This document shows, in pieces, positions 34,884 to 47,401 of a stretch of 64,000 nucleotides of DNA. The notes beneath the pieces were generated by a model, which did not search any database, had not been told where the DNA came from, and worked only from the letters and a program-made list of their open reading frames with translations. The translations under genes were made by a program, and so were the position numbers. Position 1 is the stretch's first letter. Each line of letters starts with the position of its first letter. This DNA comes from Protea cynaroides (lineage: Eukaryota; Streptophyta; Magnoliopsida; Proteales; Proteaceae): the NCBI GenBank assembly GCA_028583415.1, contig CM053267.1, positions 25,119,064 through 25,183,063 of the forward strand, given 5' to 3'.

Positions 34884-37243
34884 TGTAAGACCCGCAAACC
34901 CGGTCTAAACCTTGGTTTTGTGTCGTGGACAGTCTTCCGATCATCACCGAGCCGGACGGGGCAAGCGGATAACAAACGTGTACGAAATCGGACCGAAGTC
35001 GACCAATTATACCTGATTTTAGGTATACCGGTCGATGGTACCGGATGATGGTACCGGCCGACCGGTATGGCCTCGCACACTATGTGCGGGAATTTGGAAA
35101 TTAGTCTATGCGGGTCCCACTTTCCTGATTTCGAATCCTAGAAGTTTCCTAATCCTAGTAGGGTTACTAAACCCTATTTCTAGCCTATAAATACACCCTT
35201 AAACCCCTCAAATCCTTTCCATTGTCTCTCACAAACCCTAGAGAAGAGAAAGAGCTTGGAAAGGAGAAGGAGCTAGGAAGAAGAAGGAGGTGCCGCCATT
35301 ACCGTTTGACGAAGCTCTCGCTACACCTGTCAACGGTAAGTGTTTGGATCCATCTTCTTACCCTATGATAGTTGTGTGGGTGGATCAATACCATGCAAAG
35401 TAGGTATTGATCTAAAACCCTAATTTGGCCAATAACCCTAAGTTGCCGTCAAACCCTAGATTCGAGTTTCGAGATGATATTCATCGAAACGAGACTTGAA
35501 CGAGTTGGGGATAGCTCTAACTCAAAGCCTAGACTTAGGATGGATAGGAGAAACCCTGAAAATCCATGGAGGATGATCGACGGCAATCGAAGAACCCATG
35601 TATGGTCTTCCGGAGACATACCGGGTCGACTATACCGGTTGCACATAGTGCGACCGGTATGTTGCGACTGCTACCTCTCGGGAGGTTATCCGTGGGGACC
35701 GGCTGACCATACCGGTCGCCAGTCTTTCCCACAGAGCTGCGACCGGTACATGCCACCGGTCAGCTCTGTGAGGGTATTTTGTAACCATGTTGGTTTCCGA
35801 CCGACATGAAACCTTAAATAATATATTCTAATGAAACCCTAATATTATGTAGGACGCTGTGACTTATCGTTTGGATCTTGTGACGTGGAGCAAGTAATCG
35901 AACGAGCGTCAGGTAAGGGAATCTGACCTAAACCTAATAATTAATGGACAAGAATCGTTGTTAATCATTGAATATCCGTGATGTGATGTTTGTGCATATT
36001 CACATGCCATCCTTTACTTTCGGTTATTATTATTGTTCATGCATTCATAGGATGTGATTGTTAGGCATGTGATTGTTTTCGTTGGTGTGTGGAGTGGGGC
36101 ATGGGCCTGGGGATCGCTCTTCCACACCGGCACCTTTTGTAGTATTCTATCTTAACATGCTTGGTACGGGTGGGGTATCGGGGAAGATCGTGGTACGTTG
36201 GTCTCCGATATTGATGTTGTCCCGACCATCGTTGGGTGGTACTGAGGATTCCGAGTCGACGCTGCCTTGTCCACGATGTTTTAGCTCTATCTCTATGCCG
36301 TAGGGAGTGGTGTTGGGATAGGGTCTACCTGCGTATTGTTTCTATCCTAGTGGGTTAGTTGCGGATAGGGTATCAGGGGGAGGTGAGGTTTTGGAGGTCT
36401 CCGACCCGGCCTGCACGCTCTAGCTCTATCTCTATGCCGTAGACGGCTGTGCTGGGATAGAGCATACATTGTTGACATATAGGATTGGTTAGTTGCGAGG
36501 CCCGGTTTGCAGCCCCGGCCGATAGGGGCTTAGGTACCGGTATGGGTAGAGTATCGGGGAGGTGCGGGTATACCTTAGCTCTATCTCTATTCCATGATGG
36601 GTGTATGTGGGTTGGTGGTTGTGTGATTACTGTGCGACGCCACACACTCGTGTATAGAGGTGCGGGGGCCACCAAACCTTTCTATAGCACATTGCAAACT
36701 TAAAACCAGACCACACAGATAAAATGATTGTTACTCATGCATAATCTTGTGAAACTGTCCGATTGCCTTACCGAGATGTGTTGTGTGCTCACCCTTTGTA
36801 TATACATTGTTTTTAGATGTTGATGCGGGGATATACCGTGGGACGATTACGTAAACGCTCCGGCGTATGGAGGTGGTGCTGCGGTGTTGGATGTACAGGG
36901 CGGGAGAGGACGAGCATGACGCTTCATGCGAGTGCCCTTTCTTGCGTGTACCGTGATGGATTTTATTTAGTCGTTTCAGTTATTTTTGTTTGATATTAAG
37001 TGATGTAAAAGATTATTATCTTATGGGTTTGAATTTGAATAATGGGATATTTATTTAAATTATCAATAGATACTCAGTTCATTCTATTTAAAGTCTTCCG
37101 CTGTATGTTTATATTCTGATTGTGGTTATGTGTAATTGGTTTGTATGGGTGAACACGGCCTATTCGAGATCCTGGTGTGAACCGTTGGTTCAATGACGGT
37201 TCACTCACACCGTTCTGGATGGATCAGAATTTGGGGTGTGACA
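34884..37243 (+). mobile_element. 3' LTR of element A
   Basis: 2360 bp, partner of 25026-27384. TATA box 35186-35192, donor after 35335, exon-2-like block 35853-35912 (identical in length and frame to the 5' copy), conserved exon 36817-36956 (frameshifted), motif clusters at about 35012-35070 and 35620-35765. Differences from the 5' LTR are mostly one-base indels in G or C runs. Confidence 0.95.
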
Positions 37244-38534
37244 CTAGGGCTCATGACCCAGTTCGTTTCCACTCCAACGAGGCCGAACTCAGTATGCTCG
37301 CTATGAGCGTAAGAAAGTAGAGGGGGTTCGTTGTGTGAACTTGGCTAGTCTAGCCTTCTTCAACGTAAAGGGTGCTTTTGGTGACATAGGCTGGCTCCCT
37401 GTGATCACCTATGAGGCTTGTACCCATCCTGATCTAGTGAGACAGTTCTATTGCAATCTCGAGGTAGTGGGGGATCGCAATGACACAGAGAGAGGTAGAG
37501 AGCTCAGAATCACGAGCTATGTCAAAGGGGTGGAGGTCTCATTTTATTGCCAACAGTTGGCTAATCTTTTGGGCATATCAAATGACGGCCCTTTGGTGTA
37601 CTGTGCTCCCAAGGAACCCCAGTTCCTTTCCTTGGAGATGCGTGCTGAGATTGATAGTCAGCTCATCAGAGATAATCGCTGGGAGATGAAAGCGATCAAC
37701 CTTCGTCCAGAGCCTCGGGTGTACTGCAAAATTATCCAGCACAACCTAATACCCCAGAGTAGACATTATGAGAGGATCTCCCAGTTGACTCAGTATGTCC
37801 TCTACTGTATCTGCACCAGGCTGCCTATCTGCCTTCCTTATATCATTATTAGGACGATGATCCGTGCTATGCTGCCTGGTCAGTTGGGCAACCTACCCTA
37901 TGGACGTCTGATCACCACATTGCTCATCCGCCTACACGTTGACTTAGTAGATGAGAGGATTCAGGAGAAGACCTTCTCATCGGATCTTGACTGGAAGGCC
38001 ATCTGTAAGATGGGTTTGCGGGATGCTCAGGTCAGTGATAATGAGAGGAACGCTCTGGTGCATCCTTGTACTCGAGTAGTGGTAGCACATACCGTGGCGG
38101 CAACAGTAGCAGCAGGAGCAGGGGTCCCTGGGGGTGATGCCGAGAATGATGATCGTATGTTTATGGATGTAGATGTCATACCTCCTCCATCACCTCTACA
38201 TTTTACTGGAGCTGGTCCATCTCGGGCTCCTTCACACATGGCTGGTCCTTCACACCCACCATCTGATGATATAATGGGATTACTGCGTGAGATCAGAGAG
38301 GCTCAGCCCGCGATGGACTTGAGATTGGGAGAGCTTCTAAATGCTCAGCGCACAACAGATAGGAGAGTGGGCGAGCTTCTAGATGCTCAGCGTGTGTCTG
38401 ATTAGCGGATGGCCAAGTTGACAGCTAGTCTCCAGATGACCCAGACTCAGGTAGCCTGGTTGACTAGAGTGTATGTTGAGGACTACGACAGAGATCGCGA
38501 GGCACCTCCTCCTCCATCACCTCCAGCTCCATGA
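37244..38534 (+). pseudogene. antisense ORF of element E, main part
   Basis: Continues the gene begun at 25002 after element A. Codons NLASLAFFNVKGAFGDIGWL to near 38405 form one long frame. It contains RELRITSYVKGVEVSFYC, LANLLGISNDGPLVYCAPKE, LPYIIIRTMIRAMLPGQL and NLPYGRLITTLLIR, then an Ala/Val and acidic linker and repeated heptad-like RELLDAQR units suggesting a coiled coil. A frameshift lies near 37290 and one in-frame TAG at 38403-38405; the conserved C-terminal QTQVAWLTRVYVEDYDRD continues to a TGA at 38532-38534. Related to the A and C copies; family likely 'putative plant transposon protein'. It lies on the strand opposite to E gag-pol and ends about 275 bp from the primer site. 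Role unknown. Confidence 0.7.
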
Positions 38535-38809
38535 TGTATATTTTCTTTTTATCTTTTTTTTTGTACTACAGAGTAACTGTCCGGGTTGTGGACTGTACTC
38601 TGCTTTGGATATGTATAAACGTGCTTTTTTTTTATTTGATGTATATGAAACATGTTTCTCCTTTTTATATATGCATTATTCTCTTTCTTAATTTTGTCTC
38701 AAACTACACAGGTGCTTACAGTGTGTTCTTATTAAGGCTTTTAAATTTATCCTAACTCAGTTCACGAACTTTTGTAGAAATATACTGGTTTAATAGACAA
38801 GGCCTGAGA

Positions 38810-38821
38810 GCTCTGATACCA
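38810..38821 (-). other. primer binding site of element E
   Basis: The complement reads TGGTATCAGAGC, a perfect 12-nt match to the initiator-Met tRNA primer site, three bases inside the 5' LTR. Confidence 0.9.
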
Positions 38822-38824
38822 AGT

Positions 38825-41155
38825 TGTCACACCCCAATTTTGTACTATTCAGAAGGGTGTAATGAATCGCTAATAAACCAATGGTTCAACCAGGATCTCG
38901 AATAGGCTGTGTCTGTTTGCTTAAACCATACACATCCACAACCATAATCAGAGTAAATAAATAATAGCGGAAGTTTTATATATTAAATAAACTAAGAATT
39001 CTAAGAGTGATAACATAAACAAAATATACAATTATCTTTCATTGACTAAGACATAAGTAAATAAAATAATCAATTATAAATTTTGTATAATCTAAACAAA
39101 TCTAATAAAAAACGCATGAGTTGCATTCACATGACGAATCATGCGACTCCATCATAACTTCAGTGTCCATCGTTGCAGCATGTCCGTACATAGGAGCATT
39201 GATATAATCTTTTACAGTCGTACCTCCATCATCAACTAAAAACATTCGACGTCGAAAGGGTGAGTACACATCACGGCTTAGTGAGTAAATAAAACAATGC
39301 AATAAACATATGCATGCATTCAATTCATATCTTTGGTTTGGTTCATAAGTTTGCAATGTGCAATAGAAAGGTTTGGTGGCCGTCGCACCTCTATACACAG
39401 GGTGTGTAAGCCCACCCAACGGATCAAACACCATTATTGTCCACGTCCATCCCACCATGGAATAGAGATAGAGCTAAAGTGTCCGGATCAAACACCGCAT
39501 GACACTTCCCCTTATGCCCTACCCATACCAACACTTCAGCCCCTGTTGGCGAGGGCTTGCAAACTGGGTTCGCAACTAATCAATCCTAATGTCAAATAGT
39601 GTATCCAAGGCCTCACCCCAGCATCCTTTAATACGTCCAAAGAGATAGAACTAAGGCCCCCCGACAGAGTCAGATACTACACGATCCGAGACCACCTCCC
39701 CTGATGCCCTACAGTGTAATAGTTCTACTAAGGTAATGGCAATACGACGATGTCAGTGGACAAAACTTGAGTAGAGATAGAGCTAAAGTATGGTGACCAA
39801 ACTGAACCCCAATGTCACGTCCTCCCCCTGATGCCCCATTCGCATCAAGTACACTAATCACACACAAACATTCACATGCCTATTCCTAGCATCATCATCA
39901 ACATTATATTATAAATAAACAAAAATTAAATATGCATAAATAGTAATAATAGGAATAGTAGATGACATGTGATATGCACATTACAATCATACAAACATGG
40001 ATTCATTCATGGTATTGGACTCAATAAATAAAAATAGTTTATTATTAACGAATTAGTTTAGGTTTTGTTCCCTCACCTTTGATTGAGTGTAGATCCTCGT
40101 TCAAGCTTCATGAATCACATTTAAATCACTAGAAAGGCCTAACAAGTAGATATATTTTAATTAGAATTAATTTCAATAAATTTAGACTAACTGAAATCGT
40201 AGGATTGCAGGTAGGGTAGCACCTAGGGTAACAGTTTTCTACAACCCTAGGGTGTAGGGTCGGACATGGGGTCGGATACCATTCGACCCTACGTGCGACC
40301 ACACCCTCCCTAGGACTTCTCGAGGGCATGTGGTCGATCCTGTGGTCTCGTAGGGTCGGATATCATTCGACCCTACGTGCGACCACACGTATTCTGAGTC
40401 GACCTTTCATTCTAAAGTCCATTCTTTCATGTTTGGATCATTTCGCTTACTTTCATGGTCCATTCCAAGATTGTTCTATGGCTCAAAACTACAAGTTATA
40501 CACTATCCATAGTCCATAATGATTTCCTCCATGAAACCTCTTGAAACTTGTCCATGGATGGATGATTTGGGTTTCTCCTAATCCTATGTTCTTCATTACT
40601 ATTCTAGGATCTCTTATTCAGGTAAGGAATTAGGTTCATACCTTTATTCAGAGGTTTCTCTGAAGTTTTCTTCTCTTCCTTAGTCTTCTTCTTTAAGTTC
40701 CTTCTCTTCTTCTCTTCCTTCTCTTTCTCTTTCTCTCACTTTCAATTAGGATTGTAAAGGAGTGAAAGAGGCTACGAGACATTCTATTTATAAAGGAAAA
40801 CCCTCCATAATAAGTCTCAATGAGTTTAGGAGAGATCCCCTTAGAATTAGGAAAGTTTTCTAATTTTCAGTTTCTGTCTGTCATCGTAGGGTCGGACATA
40901 GGGTCACAGGATCCGTCGACCCTACACTCCTTAGTCATCTGACCCTATGACTAAAAAGTCATGGGTTGGACGGCTATTGAGGTGGGGTCGACCCTACCTG
41001 TCTAGGCATGTGACCCCACCCTCACATTTACTATTTTTAGGTTAGACTCATAGTTGGTCTTGTGATTTCTTCACGCACTTGGTCCACTTGACTCGACCAT
41101 GATAGGTAAACCTGGTACATGGTGGTAAACTGGTTAGTTTGATATGGGTCTTACA
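38825..41155 (-). mobile_element. LTR shared by element E (5' LTR) and fragment E' (3' LTR)
   Basis: 2331-bp minus-strand LTR. On its left is a perfect primer site, so it is the 5' LTR of E. On its right are a polypurine tract and the end of pol, so it also serves as the 3' LTR of a second element E'. Such LTR-body-LTR-body chains normally arise by unequal recombination. Contents: U3 motif cluster 40886-41020, TATA box 40785-40792, second cluster 40198-40405, conserved exon 39102-39235. Confidence 0.9.
39102..39235 (-). CDS. LTR-embedded conserved exon (E 5' LTR)
   Basis: 134 nt after the acceptor tttttag (complement at 39236-39242), stop TAG at 39102-39104. It reads DDGGTTVKDYINAPMYGH, then AATMDTEVMMES, then HDSSCECNSCVFY with the intact CxCxxC tail. 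In this copy the frame happens to continue upstream through the acceptor for about 70 codons, so an unspliced reading is possible here, but that is not so in copy J. Product unknown. Confidence 0.5.
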
Positions 41156-41511
41156 ACTCCCCCCCCCCCTCTTATTAAAAATTTTGTCCTCGAAATTTCT
41201 ACATACCTTCTAAGTCGAAAAGGTGAGGATATTGCTTTCTCATAGCATTCTCTTCTTCTCATGTAATCTCTTCTATATCTCGACTTCTCCAGGTAACCTT
41301 AACATAGTAGATGTTATGGTTGCGTAGTCGTTGAACCTTTTGACTAGTGATTTCAGTTGGTGCTACTTTGAATGTCAAATCATCAGTTAAATCTGGTGGA
41401 TCCGCTGTCAAAACATGCGTTGGATCTCTGACGTACTTCTTTAATAGTGTGACATGAAATACATCATGCACACTTGACATAGATGGTGGTAGTACTAACT
41501 GATAAGCCACT
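41156..41511 (-). pseudogene. fragment E': polypurine tract and 3' end of pol
   Basis: Polypurine tract (complement of actccccccccccc) followed on the minus strand by the integrase tail and chromodomain (SVHDVFHVTLLKKYVRDPTH, YVKVTWRSRDIEEIT), with a stop inside. Homology to E pol stops abruptly at about 41511, where element F begins in the opposite orientation. The junction marks a deletion or rearrangement breakpoint. Confidence 0.8.
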
Positions 41512-42745
41512 ACTGAACCCGAAAAGTGGAACCCCAATGAGGGATGATGGGGACAGGATACCAATGAGAAATGGTGGAGAAGGGCAGAGTCACAGAGCAC
41601 CAATAAATCTGTCAGGCCTTCCTCACACTAACTCTGAGACTATAGTGATGAATCTGGTCTATCAGATGGAAGCTCAGCAGAAGGTGTTCTTAAATGAGAT
41701 GCTGAAGATGTTCAAGCCACCAGGATATATCCCGACAGAAGGTACGCCTGAGTCTGAGGGAAATAATACCACACTACCAGTGGATGGTAGCACTGGGCCG
41801 ATGATCCAAGAACAGAACCCACAACTACCATACCATTTTCCAACGTCGTTTGCCTATCAAGGGATCTATCCGTACCCAATACCATGGTATGGAACAAATG
41901 CACAGGGGCAGAATGACCTAAGCCGAGCGGTGGATAGGTTTTTGAAATGAAACCCCCTACCTTCACAGGGAAACCAGGAAAACCACTGTGGCCTGCACAG
42001 TGGGTTGCTGAAATGGAGAAGAACTTCCGTTTGAAGACTTGTGCGGAGGATGAGAAGGTGTTATTTGCTATGCACATGCTCAAGGAAGATGTTAATGCCT
42101 GGTGGAATTATACCCTGCCATACTTGGAGACGAAGCACACCCAAATCACCAGGGAAATATTCAAGGGAGCCTTCTTCGATAAATACTTTCCTAAGAGCTT
42201 TCGTGATCAAATGGAGAAGGAATTCCTTAACCTGCTACAATCCCAGTTGACTATTGATGCGTACCAATAGAGGTACAAAAAGCAATTTTTCTTCGCTCCA
42301 GCGAGCATGCAAAAGGAGGAAACCAAAACCCGTAGGTTTACTATGGGATTGTGAGGAAGTATTCGGAAGCACGTCTTGGGTTTGGAGAAGAAGGTGTATA
42401 ACGAGACTGTGCAGATTGCTAGGGTGATTGAATCAAGCCAAATAGATAGCTTATTTGCTTAAAACAGGGGACTAAAGAGGCCTGCTACTGAAACTTTGGG
42501 TGGAAGGAACACTAGACCATTCCACCTATACAAGGCTCAGTCTGCTGTGGTGCCAGCAAGGAATACTACTACACCACCACCATCATAGGTAGCTAGTCAA
42601 AACCCAAATGTCAAATATTTCAACTGCCAATAATTGGGCCATTATGCAAAGACCTGTACTCTACCTAGAAAGCAACTGCCACAACAAGGAAAGATATTTG
42701 CAATCACCACTGAAGAGGCAGCCGCATCACCTGATATGGTTACTG
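41512..42745 (+). pseudogene. gag: element F gag, 5'-truncated
   Basis: The plus-strand gag begins inside the N-terminal region at the 41511/41512 junction; the LTR, primer site and leader of F are missing. It reads NSETIVMNLVYQMEAQQKVF, YPIPWYGTNAQGQNDLS, then after a stop PLWPAQWVAEMEKNFRLKTC, VNAWWNYTLPYLETKHTQ, FFDKYFPKSFRDQMEKEF, TKTRRFTMGL and KKVYNETVQIARVIESSQ. The zinc knuckle lacks its first Cys (YFNCQ, with an internal stop, then GHYAKTC). Non-functional. Confidence 0.82.
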
Positions 42746-42779
42746 GTATGATTTCATCCCTTACCATTTTTGCTTACTA

Positions 42780-45700
42780 TTTTGTTATATATGAGCATGT
42801 AGAACTAAAGGATAAGGAAATTTCAGGAACTGTAGATATAGCTGGTGTACCTGCCAGAGTACTCTTTGACTCTGGGGCTACACACTCCTTTGTTTCTATG
42901 TCTTTTGGGAAGCGATTGGAGTTACCTGTCAAGTCCTTAACCCCAAGCTTGATAGTTCGTTCTCCGTTGGGAGTAGAAGTGGCGTTGAAGAATGCTATGG
43001 GCCGTTTCAATTAGTATTGAGGGGCGAAAGCTAGAAGCAAATCTGGTTCAACTCGAGATGGCAGACTTTGATGTTATCTTGGGAATGGATTGGCTAGGCC
43101 ATCATTCAGCTAGCTTATTATGTGGCGAAAGAAAACTTATTTCTAAGGATGATAAGGGAAAGGAGTTTAGCTTCACTAGAACCAAATTACCTAGGAAGCG
43201 AAAGCTGATCCTCTCTGCCCTAAAAGCTAAGAGATGCTTAGAGAAGGGAGGAGTGGGGTACTTAGTGTCTGTGGTCGACATCGCTGCAGAGGTGCCAAAG
43301 ATGGAAGATCTAGATGTGGTACGAGAGTTTCCAAATGTATTTCCAGAGGATCTACCAGGTCTACCTCCAGACAGGGCTACAGAGTTCGTGATAGACCTCA
43401 TGCCAGGGTTAGTGCCAGTGTCTAAGGCACCATGCAGGATGGCCCCTACATAATTAAAAGAATAGAAAACCCAGTTACAAGAATTACTAGATAAGGGTTT
43501 CATATGACCAAGCATATCTCCATGGGAAGCACATGTATTGTTCGTAAAGAAGAAGGACGGTAGCGTACGACTATGTATCGACTACTGAGAGTTGAACAAG
43601 TTAACCATCAAGAACCGATATCCTTTGCCTAGGATCAATGATCTATTTGATCAGTTGCAGGGTGCAAAGGTTTTCTTGAAGATTGATCTTAGATCAGGGT
43701 ATCACCAATTGAAGATCAAGGCAGGAGATATTTCAAAGACTGCTTTCAAAACAAGGTATGGGCATTATGAGTTCCTTGTAATGTCATTCGGGTTGACCAA
43801 CGCCCCAACGTCGTTCATGGAACTGATGAACCGAGTGTTTCATGACATGTTGGACACTTCAGTCATTGTATTCATTGATGACATCTTGGTCTACTCAAAG
43901 GACAGAGAAACTCATGTGACACACTTGACAGTAGCCCTACAATCGCTAAGAAGGGAGACGCTTTACGCCAAGTTCAAGAAGTGTGAATTTTGACTGAAGG
44001 AAGTGGCCTTCTTGGGTCATGTAGTATCTGCAAACGGTATCAAGGTCAAGCAAGATCATAGCTATAGTAGGATGGGATGCACCGAAATCAGTTACAGAGA
44101 TTCTGTTTCCTTGGATTGGCTGGTTACTATAGAAGATTCGTGAAAAACTACTCAAGAATCACAGTTCCACTTACTAGACTAACCAAGAAAGTAGAAAAGT
44201 TCATATGGATAGATGAGTGTGAGAAGTGTTTTCAGACTCTGAAGTCAAGACTAGTCTCTGCACCTATCTTGACCATCCTAGCACCAGGCTTTCCGTTTAC
44301 CCTATATACGGATAACTCAGGGTTGGATCTTGGATGTGTGTTGATGCAAGAAGAATAGGTGATTGCCTACACATCAAGACAGTTGAAAGAGCATGAGAAG
44401 AACTATCCTACGCATGATCTGGACTTAGCAGCAGTCATTCATGCAATCAAGACTTAGAGGCACTACCTATATGGTGAAAAGTTTCAGATTAAGTCGGATC
44501 ATAAGAGTTTGACTTGTCTTTTTACTCAGAAGGACCTGAATATGAGACAGAGGAGATGGCTGGAGCTATTAAAAGACTATGATTGTGACATCCAGTACCA
44601 TCCGGGTAAGGCAAACGTCCTAGCTGACACCTTAAGCAGAAAGTGGGCATTGAAACCTGAGACAGGACCTAGTACAAACGCTACACTGTGTGCTGTAGCC
44701 TCAGGCTCAATAGAAAATGATGAAGATCATATATTAGAGACTACAGAAGATCCATTGGAACGGGACTTAATTCATAAGTTCATATTGATATTCGCAGCTT
44801 TGAAGATCTCATCGGATCTAATAGATGAGGTAAAAGTAGCAATCCTACAGGATCCATACCTCAAGACTGTGCAAGAAGATCTAGAGAAGGGTAAAAGCAA
44901 CCCTGACCTTACCTTGGATTCAAACAAGGTACTCAGGTATCGTGGACGATTATATATACCTAAGAGTGAGTACTCAAATATCAGAGACAGAATCATGACA
45001 AAAGCTCATTACACCCCATATTCGGTACATCCAGGAAGCACCAAGATGTACCATGATTTAAGAAGATTATATTGGTGGAGGGGTATGAAAGCGGATGTAG
45101 CTCGATTTGTATTCCAATGTTTAAATTGCTAGCAAGTGAAAGCAGAAAGATAGAGACCCGCAGGTTTGCTACAACCACTATCGAAGCCAGCATGGAAGTG
45201 GGATTGTATCACAATGGATTTCGGCACTGGCCTACCCTTGACACCAAGATCAGTGGATGCAGTATGGGTTATAGTCGATCGACTTACCAAGATAGCTCGC
45301 TTCATCGCTATCAGACCTCAGTTTACCATGGACAAGCTGGCCAAGCTATATGTAGATAATATAGTCAGACTTCATGGCGTCCCAGAGAGTATAGTATCTG
45401 ACAGAGATCTTCGTTTTACATCAAAGTTCTGGAAAAGATTACAGAAAGTCATGGGAACCAAGTTAAAGTTTAGTACAGCTTTTCATCCTCAGACAAACGG
45501 GCAGTAAGAAAGAACTATTCAAATCTTAGAAGATATGCTCCGAGCGTGTGCCCTAGATTTTAAAGGAGCTTGGGACGAGAAGCTATCGCTTATCGAGTTT
45601 GCTTATAACAATAGTTACCAAGCTACGATCTAGATGGCTCCATATGAGGCGTTCTATGGTAAGAAATGTTGTACATCTCTATTATGGAATGAGGTGGGAG

Positions 45701-46294
45701 AAAGAAGGATTGTAGGACTGGAGCTCGTAGAAGAAACTTATCGAGCGATTGATCAGATCAAGGAAAGAGTGAAGACAGCTGAAGTTCGACAAAAGCACTA
45801 TGCAGATAATCGACATCGAGATCTGGAGTTTACAATGGGTAATAAGGTGTTCTTAAAGATATCACATGTACAAGGTCTGAAACTGTTTGGTAAGAAGGGA
45901 AAGCTATGCCCCAGGTATGTGGGACCGTACAAGATTTTGACCAGACGTGGTAATGTGGCATATCAACTGGCTCTACCACCATCCATGTCAAGCGTTCATG
46001 ATGTGTTCCATGTTTCTTTATTGATGAAGTATGTCAGGGATCCATCACACATCTTGACAGTAAACCCCACTAGACTTGACAGAGGACTTGACATTTAAAG
46101 TGGTACCTGTGATTATCACAAGCCAAAAGGTACAACATCTCCGAAGCAAGGATATCCATTATGTCAAAGTGTATTGGAAAAGCCAAGATGTAGAAGAAAT
46201 CACTTGGGAGGAAGAGAACGCGATGCGAAAGGAGTACCCTAATTTTTTCGACGAACAAGGTACGTATAAATTTCGAGGCCAAAATTTCTTTTAA
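42780..46294 (+). pseudogene. pol: element F pol: protease, RT, RNase H, integrase, chromodomain
   Basis: Protease with intact VLFDSGATHSFVSMSFGKRL (about 42861-42920) and DFDVILGMDWLGHHSA (43066 onward). RT 43380-43995 with FIDDILVYSKDRETH (43871 onward) and a 133-codon open piece. RNase H about 44290-44710 (YTDNSG in place of YTDASG; YHPGKANVLADTLS). Integrase 45000-45700 with HPGSTKMYHDLRRLYWWRGM and the core MDFGTGLPL...VDRLTK. Chromodomain 46076-46294 (YVKVYWKSQDVEEITWEEE). In-frame stops occur throughout. The stop at 46292-46294 lies between the two polypurine copies. Confidence 0.88.
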
Positions 46295-46361
46295 GGGGTG
46301 GGGAGTTGTGAAACCTACATGTAAATTTCGGGGATGAAATTTCTTTTAAGGGTGGGGGAGT
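46268..46361 (+). repeat. duplicated polypurine-tract block, element F
   Basis: Two copies of AAATTTCG...TTTTAAGGGTGG/GGGGTGG starting at 46268 and 46323, period 55 bp as in element A. The second copy abuts the LTR at 46362. Confidence 0.8.
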
Positions 46362-47341
46362 TGTATGACCCGCACTCCATGAATCTGATCTAAACCTTTA
46401 ATTCATGTCCTAACAGGTCTTCCAATCAACACCGGGCCAGACGGGACGACCAGATGACAACCAGGTACGAAAATGGACCTAAAAGTATGATATTTTTCAT
46501 ACTGGTCTATGGTACCGGTGGATGGTACCAGTCGACCGGTATGTCTGCGCGGGCAGACTGGTTAGATCAGAAACGGATCTCTGCGGGTCTCACTTTCTAA
46601 ATCTCGAGCCTAAGGACTTTCCTAACATAAGAAAACTTCTTAAACTCTATCTTTGTCTATTTAAGGACCCTTAAATCTCCATAGAACACTTTCACTGGTC
46701 CTCACAAACCCTAGAAAGGAGAAAGAGATCGAAGAAGGAGAAAAAGCTAAGGAAGGAGGGAGAGGAGCCACCGTTTGCCATTGGACGAAGAACACCACAG
46801 TTGCAAACCAACGGTAAGTGCTTGAACTTTCTCACTAAGTTAAGCATTATAAATGATTAATCATGAATTGATCAATACCATGCAAGGCTAGGTAATGATC
46901 TAAAACCCTTAAATTTACCGTCAAACCCTAATACAGTCGATGAACCCTAGATTCGCATTCTAAGCTAAGAATCATCGAAACTAGGACTTGAATCGAACAT
47001 GAAATAACTCTAACTCATTGCTCAGGCCTAGAATGCATTGGAGAAACCCTAGAACCAATAAGGAGTGACCAAGGAAGGCGAACGCTGAGTTGATGGTCTT
47101 CCGGAGGCATACTGATCGACCAAACCTGTCACACCATATGCAACCGGTACTGTAACCAGTACCTCTCGGAGACTGGTCTGTGGGGGACCGATCGACCATA
47201 CCGGTCGCACCTTTCCCCACAGTGCCGCGATCGGTACTTACGTCCGATAAGCACTGTGAGGGGTATATTTTAATCCAGTTGGTTTTTCGACCAACTTAAA
47301 TCCTAAGAAACTAATTCTAATTCAACCCTAGCATCATGTAG

Positions 47342-47401
47342 GACCTTGTGATAGAGAGTTTGGATTCTGTGACGCGAAGCAAGCTAGAAATCAAATGTCA
47401 G
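47342..47401 (+). CDS. possible internal LTR exon, element F
   Basis: 60-nt block after catcatgtag and before GTCAG|GTAAGG. In the frame that joins the 48135 exon it is open and reads PCDREFGFCDAKQARNQMS. The Met near its end is the only in-frame ATG upstream of the terminal exon in this copy. Length, splice-like borders and the CD..FG.CD..Q pattern match the element A block at 26000-26059. Confidence 0.4.

Noticed and set aside
25002..38534. Antisense ORF as an ordinary host gene
   Set aside because: The same gene occurs at the same position in three retroelements, opposite to gag-pol and next to the primer site, so it travels with the elements.
16838..41155. Element E as an autonomous, intact retrotransposon
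   Set aside because: Gag and pol contain several stops and frameshifts, and the antisense gene is split by element A.
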